A stretch of DNA of 64,000 nt. It comes from Bacteroidaceae bacterium. Lineage in GTDB: Bacteria > Bacteroidota > Bacteroidia > Bacteroidales > Bacteroidaceae. The translations under genes and the position numbers were made by a program. The DNA is taken from assembly GCA_024401115.1 (NCBI GenBank), contig JAKSLP010000002.1:86478-150477 (forward strand). Direction: 5' to 3'. Below, piece by piece: positions 18,162 to 27,314 of the stretch; the first letter of the stretch is position 1; each line of letters opens with the position of its first letter. Below the pieces are notes generated by a model. The model did not search any database. It saw nothing but the letters and a program-made list of their open reading frames with translations, and had not been told where the DNA came from.

Positions 18162-18458
18162 ATGAACAAGTTTATTATTACTGAAAGCGGAGTACTTGAA
18201 TTTGGTGACGTACAACTGCACCGTGAACTTATACCCCATGGCGAAAACACTTGCCACGGTGGTGGTTTTTGGAGAATCAATCATCAACGTGGAATTATCG
18301 AATTATATGGTAGAAGTTTTGATTTCGGAGCCCCGGAATGGTCCTATCTGAAAAGAATCAACGAAACGGTTATACCCGCATCTTTAGGTTATCCTATGTT
18401 TTACAAGCGTGAGTTTTGCGGTGAAGAGATTCTTGAACCGATAGAACTTCAACAATAA
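18162..18458 (+). CDS. Hypothetical protein, 98 residues
   Basis: I do not recognise a family. It is a soluble protein without signal or membrane segments, beginning MNKFIITESGVLEFGDVQLH and containing a Gly/His-rich turn (HGENTCHGGGFWRI) and an aromatic C-terminal half (APEWSYLKRI, GYPMFYKREFCGEEIL). The gene is supported by a well-placed consensus promoter and by opposing no other credible frame. Its regular mix of acidic and aromatic residues looks like a genuine small conserved protein. It is divergent from the LytTR regulator, with about 88 nt between starts; control by that regulator is possible but nothing in the sequence proves it. Confidence 0.72.
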   Translation: MNKFIITESGVLEFGDVQLHRELIPHGENTCHGGGFWRINHQRGIIELYGRSFDFGAPEWSYLKRINETVIPASLGYPMFYKREFCGEEILEPIELQQ

Positions 18459-18466
18459 TAAAGAAA

Positions 18467-18533
18467 AGCCAACCCTCCACAGAATCGACATAAACTATTT
18501 GTTTAAAAATGATTTGATAGTGGAGGGCTGGCT
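18467..18533. repeat. Long-loop hairpin between the 98-residue protein gene and the purine permease gene
   Basis: A 14-bp stem (18467-18480 with 18520-18533, one G-U pair) surrounds a 39-nt AT-rich loop. It sits in the convergent gap 18459-18567 and may serve as a terminator for the plus-strand gene, though no clean U tract follows; alternatively it is a small structured RNA or repeat. Confidence 0.5.
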
Positions 18534-18567
18534 GATTTTAAGAAATAACTGATTTCTAATAGATCTC

Positions 18568-19857
18568 TTACAGGAATGCGTATTTACAGATAAACAGAAT
18601 AGCCAGGATAATCATACCGATGTTCAAATCCTTGTATCGGCCACTGAAAAGGTGCAACAGCACCCAAGTGATTAGTCCCATAAGGATACCATCAGAAATG
18701 GAATAAGTCAAAGGCATAAATGAAATGCAGACAAAGCAAGGAATAGCAGTGATATAATTAGAGAAATCAACCTTGCGGATATCATGCATCATCATCACTC
18801 CTACCAAGATGAGCGCAGGTGCAGTGGCCTGAGATGGAATAGAGAGGAACAATGGAGCCAAACACAATGCCAAAGCAAAACAAACGGCAGAGGTAAACGA
18901 GGTAAGACCGCTACGGCCTCCCACATTAACGCCTGATGCACTCTCTACATAAGTGGTAACAGTAGATGTTCCCAAAACAGCACCAATAGTGGTTCCAATA
19001 GCATCAGCCATAAAAGCCTTCTTCAAACCAGGAATATTACCGTTTTCATCTACCATTCCAGCACGATTGCTCACACCAATCAGTGTTCCTATAGTATCAA
19101 ACATGTCGATAAACAAGAAAGTAAGCACGCAGACAACCATATCAACACTAAGGATACTGCTCCATTCAAACTGACAGAAAATTGGAGCAAGACTAGGAGG
19201 TGCACTTACCACAGAGGTGAAATTGGTGACATGAAAAGGAATACCCACTATGGTAGTCACCAGGATACCGATTAGCAATGCACCTGTTACATTACGAACC
19301 AGCAGCACAGCAGTCAGTAAAATACCGAAACAAGCCAGTAAAACAGCAGGATCATGAAGATTGCCAAGGCTCACAAATGTTGAGGAATTGCTAGCCACAA
19401 TGCCTGCATTTTTCAATCCGATGAAAGCGATGAAAAGGCCGATACCTGGAGAAATTGAGCGACGAAGAAGCAATGGCATTGAATCTACAATCTTTTGTCT
19501 CAATCCAGTGAGTGTCAGCACTATAAATATAAGTCCTTCAACAAATACGGCAGTTAGGGCAAACTGCCAGGAATAACCCATGGTAATAACAATAGTGTAG
19601 GCAAAGAAAGCATTTAGTCCCATACCAGGAGCCAGGGCAAAAGGCAACTTGGCATAGAGTGCCATAACCAAAGTACCCACAACAGCAGAAACGACAGTGG
19701 CAGTAAACACTGCACCGGCATCCATGCCAGTCTCACTCAGAATGCTGGGGTTTACGGCCAAAATATAAGCCATGGTCAGGAAAGTGGTGATACCACCCAT
19801 AACCTCTTTCTTAAGCGTCATTGACTTCGGGTCAAAACCAAAAAGTTTTTGTAACAT
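18568..19857 (-). CDS. Purine permease (NCS2, AzgA/PbuG type)
   Basis: Proton-coupled uptake of purine bases (hypoxanthine, guanine or adenine) through the inner membrane. The 429-residue protein begins with the signature FGFDPKSMTLKKEVMGGITT and FLTMAYILAVNPSILSETGM, with further family blocks ALAPGMGLNAFFAYTIV, RRSISPGIGLFIAFIG and VYVESASGVNVGGRSGLTS-like TTYVESASGVNVGGRSG. About 12-13 hydrophobic segments. It follows xpt by 87 nt on the same strand, a natural salvage pair (import of the base, then phosphoribosylation). No purine riboswitch is seen upstream of either gene. Confidence 0.93.
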   Translation of the reverse strand: MLQKLFGFDPKSMTLKKEVMGGITTFLTMAYILAVNPSILSETGMDAGAVFTATVVSAVVGTLVMALYAKLPFALAPGMGLNAFFAYTIVITMGYSWQFALTAVFVEGLIFIVLTLTGLRQKIVDSMPLLLRRSISPGIGLFIAFIGLKNAGIVASNSSTFVSLGNLHDPAVLLACFGILLTAVLLVRNVTGALLIGILVTTIVGIPFHVTNFTSVVSAPPSLAPIFCQFEWSSILSVDMVVCVLTFLFIDMFDTIGTLIGVSNRAGMVDENGNIPGLKKAFMADAIGTTIGAVLGTSTVTTYVESASGVNVGGRSGLTSFTSAVCFALALCLAPLFLSIPSQATAPALILVGVMMMHDIRKVDFSNYITAIPCFVCISFMPLTYSISDGILMGLITWVLLHLFSGRYKDLNIGMIILAILFICKYAFL

Positions 19858-19944
19858 AGTATTTAAGGTATAAAGTTAAATTCAAACAGCAATATCCTAA
19901 TAATGATATTACTCATAGATTCAAAAAATACAAAGAGTGTCCGC

Positions 19945-20565
19945 TTATCCCTGAGTCAGGTTTGTGTCACCCAAAGGTTTCTCTGGCTGATTACGGAATT
20001 TTATGGTTTGTTTCTCCCAATCCATGCTCTCGATGATGGCAATAGATTCTACCATATAGCCCTCAGAGCGCAAGATACTGCCACCTTTCTGTTGTCCCTT
20101 CTCAATGGCAATACCAATACCTGCCACTTTAGCACCAGCCTGATGCACCAGATCAATGAGCGCGTGGGCAGCTTGTCCGTCGGCCAGGAAGTCGTCAACA
20201 ATCAGCACTTCGTCAGTAGCTGATAGATACGGCTTAGAGATGAACACATTATTCATCTTCTTATGAGTAAACGAATAAGCCTGAGAAACGTACTTGTCAT
20301 CGGTACTATTGGCTGTTTGACTTTTCTTGGCAAACACTACAGGCACATCATACAAATCACCTAGAAGTGTTGCAATGGCAATTCCACTGGCCTCAATGGT
20401 TAGCACTTTGTTGACATTCACTCCGCGAAAACGGCGCTTAAATTCATACGCCATCTGGCGCATAATGTCGATATCAATCTGATGATTAAGGAAACTGTCC
20501 ACCTTCAGGATGTTTCCCTCCTTAATGACTCCGTCACGCAGAATCTTTTCCTCCAAAAAATTCAT
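19945..20565 (-). CDS. xpt: Xanthine phosphoribosyltransferase
   Basis: Salvages xanthine to XMP using PRPP; cytoplasmic, 206 residues, usual length about 190. The protein starts MNFLEEKILRDGVIKEGNIL, typical of Xpt, has LTIEASGIAIA and the PRPP-binding loop VLIVDDFLADGQAAHALIDL. Its C-terminal tail (about 15 residues, KPLGDTNLTQG) is slightly longer than common. A TAAATTTG -7 box on the minus strand lies at 20599-20592. The downstream neighbour is a purine permease, which supports the role in purine salvage. Confidence 0.94.
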   Translation of the reverse strand: MNFLEEKILRDGVIKEGNILKVDSFLNHQIDIDIMRQMAYEFKRRFRGVNVNKVLTIEASGIAIATLLGDLYDVPVVFAKKSQTANSTDDKYVSQAYSFTHKKMNNVFISKPYLSATDEVLIVDDFLADGQAAHALIDLVHQAGAKVAGIGIAIEKGQQKGGSILRSEGYMVESIAIIESMDWEKQTIKFRNQPEKPLGDTNLTQG

Positions 20566-20741
20566 AATAATAGTATTAAATTAACGATTTGCAAATTTAG
20601 CCAATTATCCTTATTTAATCTATGGGTTAGTAAAAAAAACGATTATTTTCTTTTCATTTTTATCATCCATGCTATTTATACGCTATTGTGTAGTAATTAT
20701 TAGGAAAATGTCGTAAATTTGTAATGAAGTAAAGCATAGTA
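20566..20741. promoter_or_regulatory. Divergent promoter region between xpt and the 184-residue protein gene
   Basis: An AT-rich gap of 176 nt with a -7 box toward xpt (TAAATTTG, minus strand 20599-20592) and one toward the plus-strand gene (TAAATTTG, 20714-20721). Neither has a good -33 box. No hairpin with the features of a purine riboswitch is seen. Confidence 0.55.
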
Positions 20742-21296
20742 ATGAAGAAGATACTTATCACAAATGACATTAAAGGACTATACAGCAAAAAACGGATTAC
20801 CGACATTTATCAAGCTGTAGCAGAAAACGGTGATTACATTGGGTTTATAACGACGTATATGCACAACGATGATGAGCAAGTGGTACGTAATGCACTCAGT
20901 GCAATGACAAAAGCGACAGATTTGGAACTGCAGCAATTGAAGCCTGCCATGAACGAACTGATAGAACTGGCCATGAAGACGAAAAGTTCTTCTGTCAGGA
21001 GACCATTGTTGGGAATCATTGAAAGACTGGAAATGGAAAAGGAAGACCTGCGCACTGATTTTCTGGATTATTGTCTTGATAAAATGATGGATATCAATGA
21101 AGTGCCAAGTATTCAAGCCCTATGCATGAAACTTACCTACAAGATGTGCAAATTTTATCCAGAGCTGATGCAAGAATTGAGACGAACACTTGAAGGCATG
21201 GAAATTTCGTATTACACACCGGCAGTAAAAAGCGTCAGACGGAAAATTATGAATCAAAAAAGGCAGAAACGAAACTCGCCTCTGCCCATGCAATAA
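20742..21296 (+). CDS. Hypothetical helical-repeat protein, 184 residues
   Basis: No family recognised with certainty. The protein looks all-helical: repeated amphipathic helices of about 20 residues (DDEQVVRNALSAMTKATDLE, MNELIELAMKTKSSSVRRPL, VPSIQALCMKLTYKMCKFYP) suggest a HEAT/ARM-type solenoid as found in many Bacteroidetes conserved hypotheticals. There is no signal peptide. The basic tail (RRKIMNQKRQKR) could contact nucleic acid or simply be disordered. The start is ATG 20742, 20 nt after a TAAATTTG box. It ends 14 nt before the stop of the convergent carbonic anhydrase gene. Confidence 0.75.
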   Translation: MKKILITNDIKGLYSKKRITDIYQAVAENGDYIGFITTYMHNDDEQVVRNALSAMTKATDLELQQLKPAMNELIELAMKTKSSSVRRPLLGIIERLEMEKEDLRTDFLDYCLDKMMDINEVPSIQALCMKLTYKMCKFYPELMQELRRTLEGMEISYYTPAVKSVRRKIMNQKRQKRNSPLPMQ

Positions 21297-21310
21297 AGTT
21301 ATGGTTATAA

Positions 21311-22030
21311 TTACAGGAACTCTACCTCGCCCGACTCCAGGTCAAATACAGCACCTACAATCTTAACTTTGCCTTCAGTTTCCAATTCCTTCAAAATTTC
21401 ACTGCCCTCACGAACAGCCTGAATCATATTCTTTACGTTCTCATATACTACAGCAGTTTCCAGATCCTCGCCTTCCTCATGGCCTGCTTCCTTGCTCGCA
21501 GAAATAGCAGGCTTAATCTTTGCCAACATCTGAGTCATATTACCAGCCTGAACATCCTCACATGCAGAGTGAACGGCACCACAGTTCTTGTGTCCCATAA
21601 CCACAACTACCTTTGAACCAGAGTGCTCGCATGCGTACTCCATACTGCCCAAGATATCTGGACTTACCACATTACCTGCCACACGGGTTACAAATATATC
21701 ACCAACACCCTTGTCGAAGATAATTTCTACAGGTACACGGGCATCGATACATGATAGTACGATAGCCAATGGATGCTGACCATCATGTGCAGATTCCTTC
21801 AACTGAGCTACAGCATCACGTTTATGCTCCTGATGATGTACAAATGAAGCGTTGCCTTCCTTCAGCAAACTAATTACTGAGTCTGGAGATAGAGGATCAA
21901 CATCCTGTGCATGTAACACATGGGTTTCTACTGGTTCTTCTACTGGAGTTTCTACCTTAACATCCTTGCTAGCGCAAGAACATACAGCTGCACATAGAGC
22001 AACTGCGAAAATTGTCTGAATCTTATTCAT
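21311..22030 (-). CDS. Beta-class carbonic anhydrase, predicted lipoprotein
   Basis: Interconverts CO2 and bicarbonate. The catalytic domain (about 50-239) has the beta-class zinc and active-site residues Cys94, Asp96, Arg98 (LSCIDARVP), His147 and Cys150 (MGHKNCGAVHSAC), plus VTRVAGN. Unusually the enzyme starts with a lipoprotein signal (MNKIQTIFAVALCAAVCSC, Cys19) and an acidic linker rich in Val, Glu and Pro, so it should be anchored in the envelope rather than cytoplasmic. The segment ISASKEAGHEEGEDLETA contains an acidic/His patch. A TAAATTTG -7 box lies on the minus strand at 22062-22055. It is a single gene and ends convergent with the 184-residue protein gene. Confidence 0.92.
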   Translation of the reverse strand: MNKIQTIFAVALCAAVCSCASKDVKVETPVEEPVETHVLHAQDVDPLSPDSVISLLKEGNASFVHHQEHKRDAVAQLKESAHDGQHPLAIVLSCIDARVPVEIIFDKGVGDIFVTRVAGNVVSPDILGSMEYACEHSGSKVVVVMGHKNCGAVHSACEDVQAGNMTQMLAKIKPAISASKEAGHEEGEDLETAVVYENVKNMIQAVREGSEILKELETEGKVKIVGAVFDLESGEVEFL

Positions 22031-22296
22031 TGCTTATCCGATTTAAAAATCGCGCAAATTTACGCTGTTTTCACGGTTTGGAACAACAAATCAACTTATA
22101 ACGACAAAAAAAGGCATTTTTCTTGATTTATATTATCGCCACACTTCCATTAAAATATTATCCACCTTTATACAGCATATCAAAGGGACATGCATCAACA
22201 ACCTTTATTCAGCAATTAGCAACTAATAAATTAGGTTACAAGCAAAAAAGTCAGTACATTTGCCGTATTATTATAGTGAATAGAAAAAAACTGCAT

Positions 22297-23763
22297 ATGA
22301 AAAACTGCAACATATTAGCATATACATGGGCTATTTTGGCCCTATCCATGGTTTCCTGTAAGGAAGATCACCCCATCGAACCGGTATTTGATGCGCCTAA
22401 AAAAGTACTGGTAATCAGTGATATTCACATTTGTGACCAACGAGCTGTTGAAGGCGAATGGGGATGGCATATTGAAAACCGACAAAGATTGGTAGAATTC
22501 CTGGATTGGGTGGCTACTCAAAGTAATCAGTACGGCACACTGGTAGTGGCAGGCGATATGATGGATGAATGGGTGGCTCCTACACACGTTGCACCCTTTA
22601 TTAATGTGAATGGTGAGGAATCCGACTCTCCTTCCGATTTCTTCGAAGTATTGGTACGTGATAATCAGCCTATTTTCGATGCCTTTCGACGCGTAAAGCA
22701 AGCGGGTGTGGAACTGGTATATACGCCTGGCAATCACGATATGACCTGTTCGGCTTCCGATTTCGATACATACCTGCCGGGCCTCTTCACTCAGGCACGC
22801 GATGCCGAAGGATTAGGTGCCTATACACCAAAGGGCATGAACGAGGTCGTTATTGAGCATGGTCACCGTTACGATTTTAACGGTATGCCTAACCCTATCA
22901 CGACTCCCGGAGGATTACTGCCTATCGGCTATGCGGTATCCAAATATGCCGCATCGCTGGGTTGGAACAAGCGCAATCATCATTATGCTGATGACGTAGA
23001 TTTCAACGGAGATTTGGAAACCATTTTAGCTGACCCTACCACCAGGAATCTTTATGAGAAAAAGACCCGTTCTATAGGTAACTCATTGACTTACGAACAG
23101 TTCTGTGAGGCAGCACGTTATGTGGCTCAGCAGATGACTTCGGACGGAAATGCGATGACTACACGTGCCGATTCGCCCGATGATGAAACAAATCATTTCA
23201 TCTACAAGATGGCATGGACATCTGTGTTCACAGCCAAGCCTTGCAGTTGCGCTGAGGAGTTGATAGACTTGATGGTAAACATCCCTATCCGGTTCTTCCC
23301 TCCTTATCATAAGAGCTACAGTTTAATTGAAATAGCTCCGATCGTAGAGAGAGAGCCTGCACTATGGCGTGGCATCTATAAAGCCGACACTTGGAAAAAA
23401 TTGCAGGAAATCAATCACGTGCCGGTGCCAATGTCGTTTGCTGCAGCGGTATTGGCCGGCGGTGTGGACCCTATATTGGACAGCATGGCAGCATTGGAGT
23501 TCTTCCGGAACGAGAAATCGGATAAACGCATCGTAGTTTTCGGGCATACCCATAAGGGCCTGGTTTACCATGACAAGGGCCATCTGGGCGACTGCCTATA
23601 TGCCAACTCTGGCACATGGATAGACCAGAAATGGGTGAAAGAAGGTTATGAAACAATGACTTACCTTGTACTGGACAAGCCTTCCGCCCACCACTATAAT
23701 GTATCCCTACACAAGTGGGGAAATACCAACCCTATCGCCCAGGAAACCCTAGAACTGAAATAA
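22297..23763 (+). CDS. Calcineurin-like metallophosphoesterase lipoprotein
   Basis: Envelope metal-dependent phosphoesterase of unknown substrate, 488 residues. Lipoprotein signal with Cys21 (AILALSMVSC). The dinuclear-metal motifs are in order: ISDIHICD (Asp42, His44), VVAGDMMDEW, YTPGNHDM, EHGHRYD, and VFGHTHKG near residue 420. Between them is a long insert (about 190-390) with several Trp/Tyr-rich segments not found in small phosphoesterases. I take ATG 22297; the frame is open about 58 codons upstream but that part overlaps the promoter (TACATTTG at 22255-22262) and does not look like protein. It is a monocistronic gene. Confidence 0.85.
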   Translation: MKNCNILAYTWAILALSMVSCKEDHPIEPVFDAPKKVLVISDIHICDQRAVEGEWGWHIENRQRLVEFLDWVATQSNQYGTLVVAGDMMDEWVAPTHVAPFINVNGEESDSPSDFFEVLVRDNQPIFDAFRRVKQAGVELVYTPGNHDMTCSASDFDTYLPGLFTQARDAEGLGAYTPKGMNEVVIEHGHRYDFNGMPNPITTPGGLLPIGYAVSKYAASLGWNKRNHHYADDVDFNGDLETILADPTTRNLYEKKTRSIGNSLTYEQFCEAARYVAQQMTSDGNAMTTRADSPDDETNHFIYKMAWTSVFTAKPCSCAEELIDLMVNIPIRFFPPYHKSYSLIEIAPIVEREPALWRGIYKADTWKKLQEINHVPVPMSFAAAVLAGGVDPILDSMAALEFFRNEKSDKRIVVFGHTHKGLVYHDKGHLGDCLYANSGTWIDQKWVKEGYETMTYLVLDKPSAHHYNVSLHKWGNTNPIAQETLELK

Positions 23764-23799
23764 GCCTTTTAGGTCATTAAGACCAAAAGTACGAAAAAC

Positions 23800-24515
23800 T
23801 TATTTTAATCCGGCTTTCAGAATAGCATTTGTCCAAAGGGTATAACCCTGACGGGTGATATGTAACTGATCCTGCAGGAAGAGACTGTTATCCGGGGTTC
23901 CATCTGGAAGCAACAAGGTTGAAGTCACATCTACATAAGTCAACCACGACTGCTGATCGCAATATTCCTTCAGCAAGGCATTAACCAGTCTCTGAGTATC
24001 ACGTATCTTGGCACGGTTTCCAGAGTACTTGATAGACAGAGCATAAATCTTGGCATCGGGATAATCAGCATGTACCTGTTGGAAGAACGTACGGTACAAA
24101 TCATACCACTCTCCAGCAGTGATATCATGTTTATTATTTCCCCCAGAAATGTCATTATCGCAATAAAATACAATGTTGCGTGGCTGGTATTTGCTAAACA
24201 CAGATGAATAATTGTACAAAATATCACGGATAGTGGCACCGCCATAACCGCGATTCACCACATTAAGCATTGGAAAATCTTCCTTGAGCGTCTTCCACAT
24301 CCGAATAGAGGAACTGCCAACAAACAATGCATCGCAATGGAAATCAGCCACTTCCTTATCTCTATCTCTAAGTCCTTGAATCTCTACTCATAACGGCGGT
24401 ACCATTCTAAATCGTCAGAAAGTGTATACTGCACATTAGGAATAAATGTATGTACTTGTGCCATCATAAAGGCCGGACACAACAATAGTAAAAGGAAGAG
24501 ATGAATCTTTTTCAT
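23800..24515 (-). pseudogene. SGNH/GDSL hydrolase gene broken by a 1-nt frameshift
   Basis: Two frames together make one plausible secreted SGNH hydrolase. Frame A starts at ATG 24515-24513, 2 nt after the P-type ATPase stop, encodes a signal peptide (MKKIHLFLLLLLCPAFMMAQ) and continues to ...DDLEWYRRYE, then meets TAG at 24386-24384. Frame B reads on from the same place, EIQGLRDRDKEVADF, into the catalytic domain: LFVGSSSIRMW (Ser nucleophile block), NRGYGGATI, and DQLHITRQGY (Asp-His). One extra base near 24384 would restore a single frame of 239 codons including the stop. As it stands, only a signal-less fragment from GTG 24351 could be made. Either a recent pseudogene or a sequencing/assembly error. 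Confidence 0.8.
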
Positions 24516-24517
24516 AG

Positions 24518-27217
24518 TTATTTATTTTTGACGGTTCTAAGCAAATCCGGAATAATCAGCACAGGACTGGTAAAGAGAAGCAACCATCCCCAATCTGCCA
24601 ATGTCAGCGGACAGACATCGAACATCTCGCCACCAAAAGTGACAATGAAGATTTGTCCGATGAGAATAACCACAGCAATGCCCATGAAACCGGCACTATA
24701 AGATGCGCTCCATGAACGGCGGCCACTGATACTATCTATAACATCACGCAAAAGGCTGCGGTCGGTGTGGTAATAGCGTGCATTGAACAGGTTCCAGAAC
24801 TGCAGCACCACAAAAGTGGTGAAGAATACGGTCAATTCATAAGCTGTCAGATGGCTCTTTCCCTTGGTCATATCAAAGAAAGAACTGAAATAAGTCTGTA
24901 CAGCATCCATGGACAGCAAATCGCTGACACTTTGGAACTGCAAATGCCACATCAGTTGCCAGAAACCAGCCAGGAATACGAAGAAGAACAATCCCCATGA
25001 CAGGATACGCACGCCCATCTCCCTATTAATGATGTGGCTATTAACCTTACGGGGTTTCTCGAAAAGCACCTTTTGATCAGCAGGCAAAGACGATAGTGCC
25101 ATAGCCGCAAACGTATCCATGATGAGGTTCACCCAAAGCATCTGGGTTACGGTAAGCGGCGAATCCAATCCAATGAAAGCGCCCAAAAGTACTACTAGAC
25201 AGGCACATACATTGATCGTCATCTGGAAAATAATGAAACGGCGAATATTCTGATACAGTGATCGTCCCCAAAGAATTGCCTTGTTGATGCTGCTGAACGA
25301 ATTATCGATGATGGTGATATCACTGGCCTCTTTGGCACGGCTAGTACCATCGCCCATGGAAAGACCCACTTGAGCCTTGCTGAGCGCAGGAGCATCGTTG
25401 GTGCCGTCACCTGTTACTGCTACTACTTCGCCATTCTGCTGCAAAAGTGACACCAGACGCGCCTTATCCTCAGGACGAGCACGGCTAATAATCTTAAAGG
25501 CAGGATTCTTTATCAGGTTCTTTGCCTCGTCGTCGCTCAGTGCGGCAAAACCAGGGCCAGTAATAGTAAGGCTCTCCTCGTCGGATTTTACCAGACCAAT
25601 CTCACGACCAATCTCCAAAGCAGTTCCTGGAGTATCGCCTGTGACAATAATGACACGAACGCCGGCACCATCCTTACAGAGACGGATGGCGGCGGGAACA
25701 TCCTCACGGACAGGATCGGCAATACCCACAACACCCTCAAAGGTCATTTCGCCTCCAGGCTGCTGGATAGCAAAGCCAAGTGTGCGCTGCGCCTGTGCCT
25801 GATAACCGCTAAGGCGGGTCATAATTCGCTCGCGAGTCTCATCACCAGCTATTCGGGTACAACGTTCCAACAAAATCTCAGATGCACCTTTAATATATAC
25901 AGTACCATCCTTTAGGGTAGTCTGCATATATTTCAGCTCAGTAGAGAACGGAATTTGTTTGTCCACCTCAGCATCGCGGCGCAAACGGTCAACATCATAG
26001 CCATTTTTGGTAATCCACTGCAATAGTGCTCCTTCGGTAGGATTTCCGATAACTCTTACACTTCCGTCATCCTCGGTAGAAAGAACTGCAGTGGAATTGA
26101 CAGCTATGCTCCGTGCCAGTACATCCATATCGCAATCAGGGAAATGAGAGTTGATTATTGTCATGCGGTTCTGAGTCAACGTTCCAGTCTTATCGGTACA
26201 GATGACCGTTGCTGCACCCATGGTCTCGCAAGCATGAAGCTTGCGCACCAGGTTGTTCTGCTGCAACATCTTACGCATACTCAAAGCCAAACTAACAGTA
26301 ATGCTCATCGGCAATCCCTCAGGAACGGCCACTACAATCAGCGTAATGGCTATCATGATACTATTCAGCAAGAACTGAATGGTTTCCAAGAAATTTGCGT
26401 TATTTTCCTCGTTCCCATCGAAGAGATAGAAATAAAGCAGACGTCCGACTATAATGAGTCCGCCTATGACAAAACTGGCGGTGCTGAGCCAATTACCTAA
26501 TTGCTCCAACTGGATGTTCAGCGGTGTCTTAACCTCACTGCCTTCCTGAGTCTTGGCTACTCCACGGCCCTCCTCGGTGTCCATTCCTACAGCAGAAACC
26601 CTATATATGGCATTACCTTCGATAACGGTAGCACCACGCAAAAGGAAGTTGCTTGGATAGGTGGCATCTGCGATGAAATCAGCCTCAATGGCAGTCTTAT
26701 TAGCATAATTCTCACCGGTGAAGTTGCTTTCATCAATTCGTAAAGCCGTGGAATCCAACAGATAACCGTCAGCAGGAATCTCGTCGCCATTCTCCAGCTT
26801 TACCACATCACCCACTACCACATCGCTTTTCTTTATCTCACGGATATGTAGGAACTCATCGCCATCCTTCATTCGCAGCACCTTGACAGGGCGTGAATCC
26901 TTGACGGTATTCAACACTTCAAACTCACGGGCAGCCTTTACCTCAAAGATAAAGCCCACGCCTGTGGCCAAAAGCAATGCCACCAGCACGCCTGTCGGTT
27001 CGAGCAATAAAGTCAGTTCCCCTCCCTGAGAAATCTCGTACAAAGCAACACCTACCGAGAAGACGAAAACCACCAACAGAACAATAATCAGCGGATCGCG
27101 GAACTTCTCGACATAACCTTTCCACAACGGTTCACGTTCTGGAGGAGGTATGATGTTCTTACCTTTTCCCTCAGCAATGCAGGGATCGGACTCTATGAGG
27201 GCCTTTATTTCTTTCAT
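24518..27217 (-). CDS. Calcium-translocating P-type ATPase (P2 type)
   Basis: ATP-driven cation pump of the inner membrane, most like PMCA/SERCA-type calcium exporters. 899 residues. Order of elements: N-terminal membrane pair (about 40-95), actuator domain with the TGE motif (NFTGENY, near 167), membrane helix with PEGL (299-302, VAVPEGLPM), phosphorylation site Asp342 in CTDKTGTLTQN, nucleotide domain with KGASE, hinge TGDGTNDAPALSKAQVG, and six C-terminal helices including NLIMDTFAAMALSS. The PEGL motif and the N/D residues in helix 6 favour Ca2+ over heavy metals. ATG at 27217. The frameshifted SGNH hydrolase gene follows 2 nt after its stop, so they share a transcript. Confidence 0.93.
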   Translation of the reverse strand: MKEIKALIESDPCIAEGKGKNIIPPPEREPLWKGYVEKFRDPLIIVLLVVFVFSVGVALYEISQGGELTLLLEPTGVLVALLLATGVGFIFEVKAAREFEVLNTVKDSRPVKVLRMKDGDEFLHIREIKKSDVVVGDVVKLENGDEIPADGYLLDSTALRIDESNFTGENYANKTAIEADFIADATYPSNFLLRGATVIEGNAIYRVSAVGMDTEEGRGVAKTQEGSEVKTPLNIQLEQLGNWLSTASFVIGGLIIVGRLLYFYLFDGNEENNANFLETIQFLLNSIMIAITLIVVAVPEGLPMSITVSLALSMRKMLQQNNLVRKLHACETMGAATVICTDKTGTLTQNRMTIINSHFPDCDMDVLARSIAVNSTAVLSTEDDGSVRVIGNPTEGALLQWITKNGYDVDRLRRDAEVDKQIPFSTELKYMQTTLKDGTVYIKGASEILLERCTRIAGDETRERIMTRLSGYQAQAQRTLGFAIQQPGGEMTFEGVVGIADPVREDVPAAIRLCKDGAGVRVIIVTGDTPGTALEIGREIGLVKSDEESLTITGPGFAALSDDEAKNLIKNPAFKIISRARPEDKARLVSLLQQNGEVVAVTGDGTNDAPALSKAQVGLSMGDGTSRAKEASDITIIDNSFSSINKAILWGRSLYQNIRRFIIFQMTINVCACLVVLLGAFIGLDSPLTVTQMLWVNLIMDTFAAMALSSLPADQKVLFEKPRKVNSHIINREMGVRILSWGLFFFVFLAGFWQLMWHLQFQSVSDLLSMDAVQTYFSSFFDMTKGKSHLTAYELTVFFTTFVVLQFWNLFNARYYHTDRSLLRDVIDSISGRRSWSASYSAGFMGIAVVILIGQIFIVTFGGEMFDVCPLTLADWGWLLLFTSPVLIIPDLLRTVKNK

Positions 27218-27236
27218 TCGCTATAAACCCTAATAT

Positions 27237-27310
27237 TCAATTGTCAATTATCCGCTAGAATCTATGATTCACTCTCATAGCGAAGCGGAGAAATTATCAA
27301 TTGTCAATTA
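27237..27310. repeat. Pair of direct repeats in a 97-nt spacer
   Basis: TCAATTGTCAATTA occurs at 27237-27250 and again at 27297-27310, exactly 60 nt apart. Between them CCGCT and AGCGG form a potential short stem around an AT-rich loop. The core TCAATTGTCAAT also occurs at 15283-15294 between hisG and hisD, so it is a dispersed intergenic repeat. The spacer separates the S9 peptidase and the P-type ATPase, both on the minus strand. Confidence 0.6.
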
Positions 27311-27314
27311 AAAA

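Noticed and set aside
18045..18287. 80-codon minus-strand frame across the LytTR/98-residue protein divergent region
   Set aside because: It runs through both promoters and the start of the plus-strand gene; no independent support.
20566..20741. Possible purine riboswitch before xpt
   Set aside because: No three-way junction with the conserved loop sequences could be traced; only promoter boxes are visible.
22123..22296. Upstream extension of the phosphoesterase frame
   Set aside because: It includes the TACATTTG box and precedes a perfect lipoprotein signal that starts at 22297.
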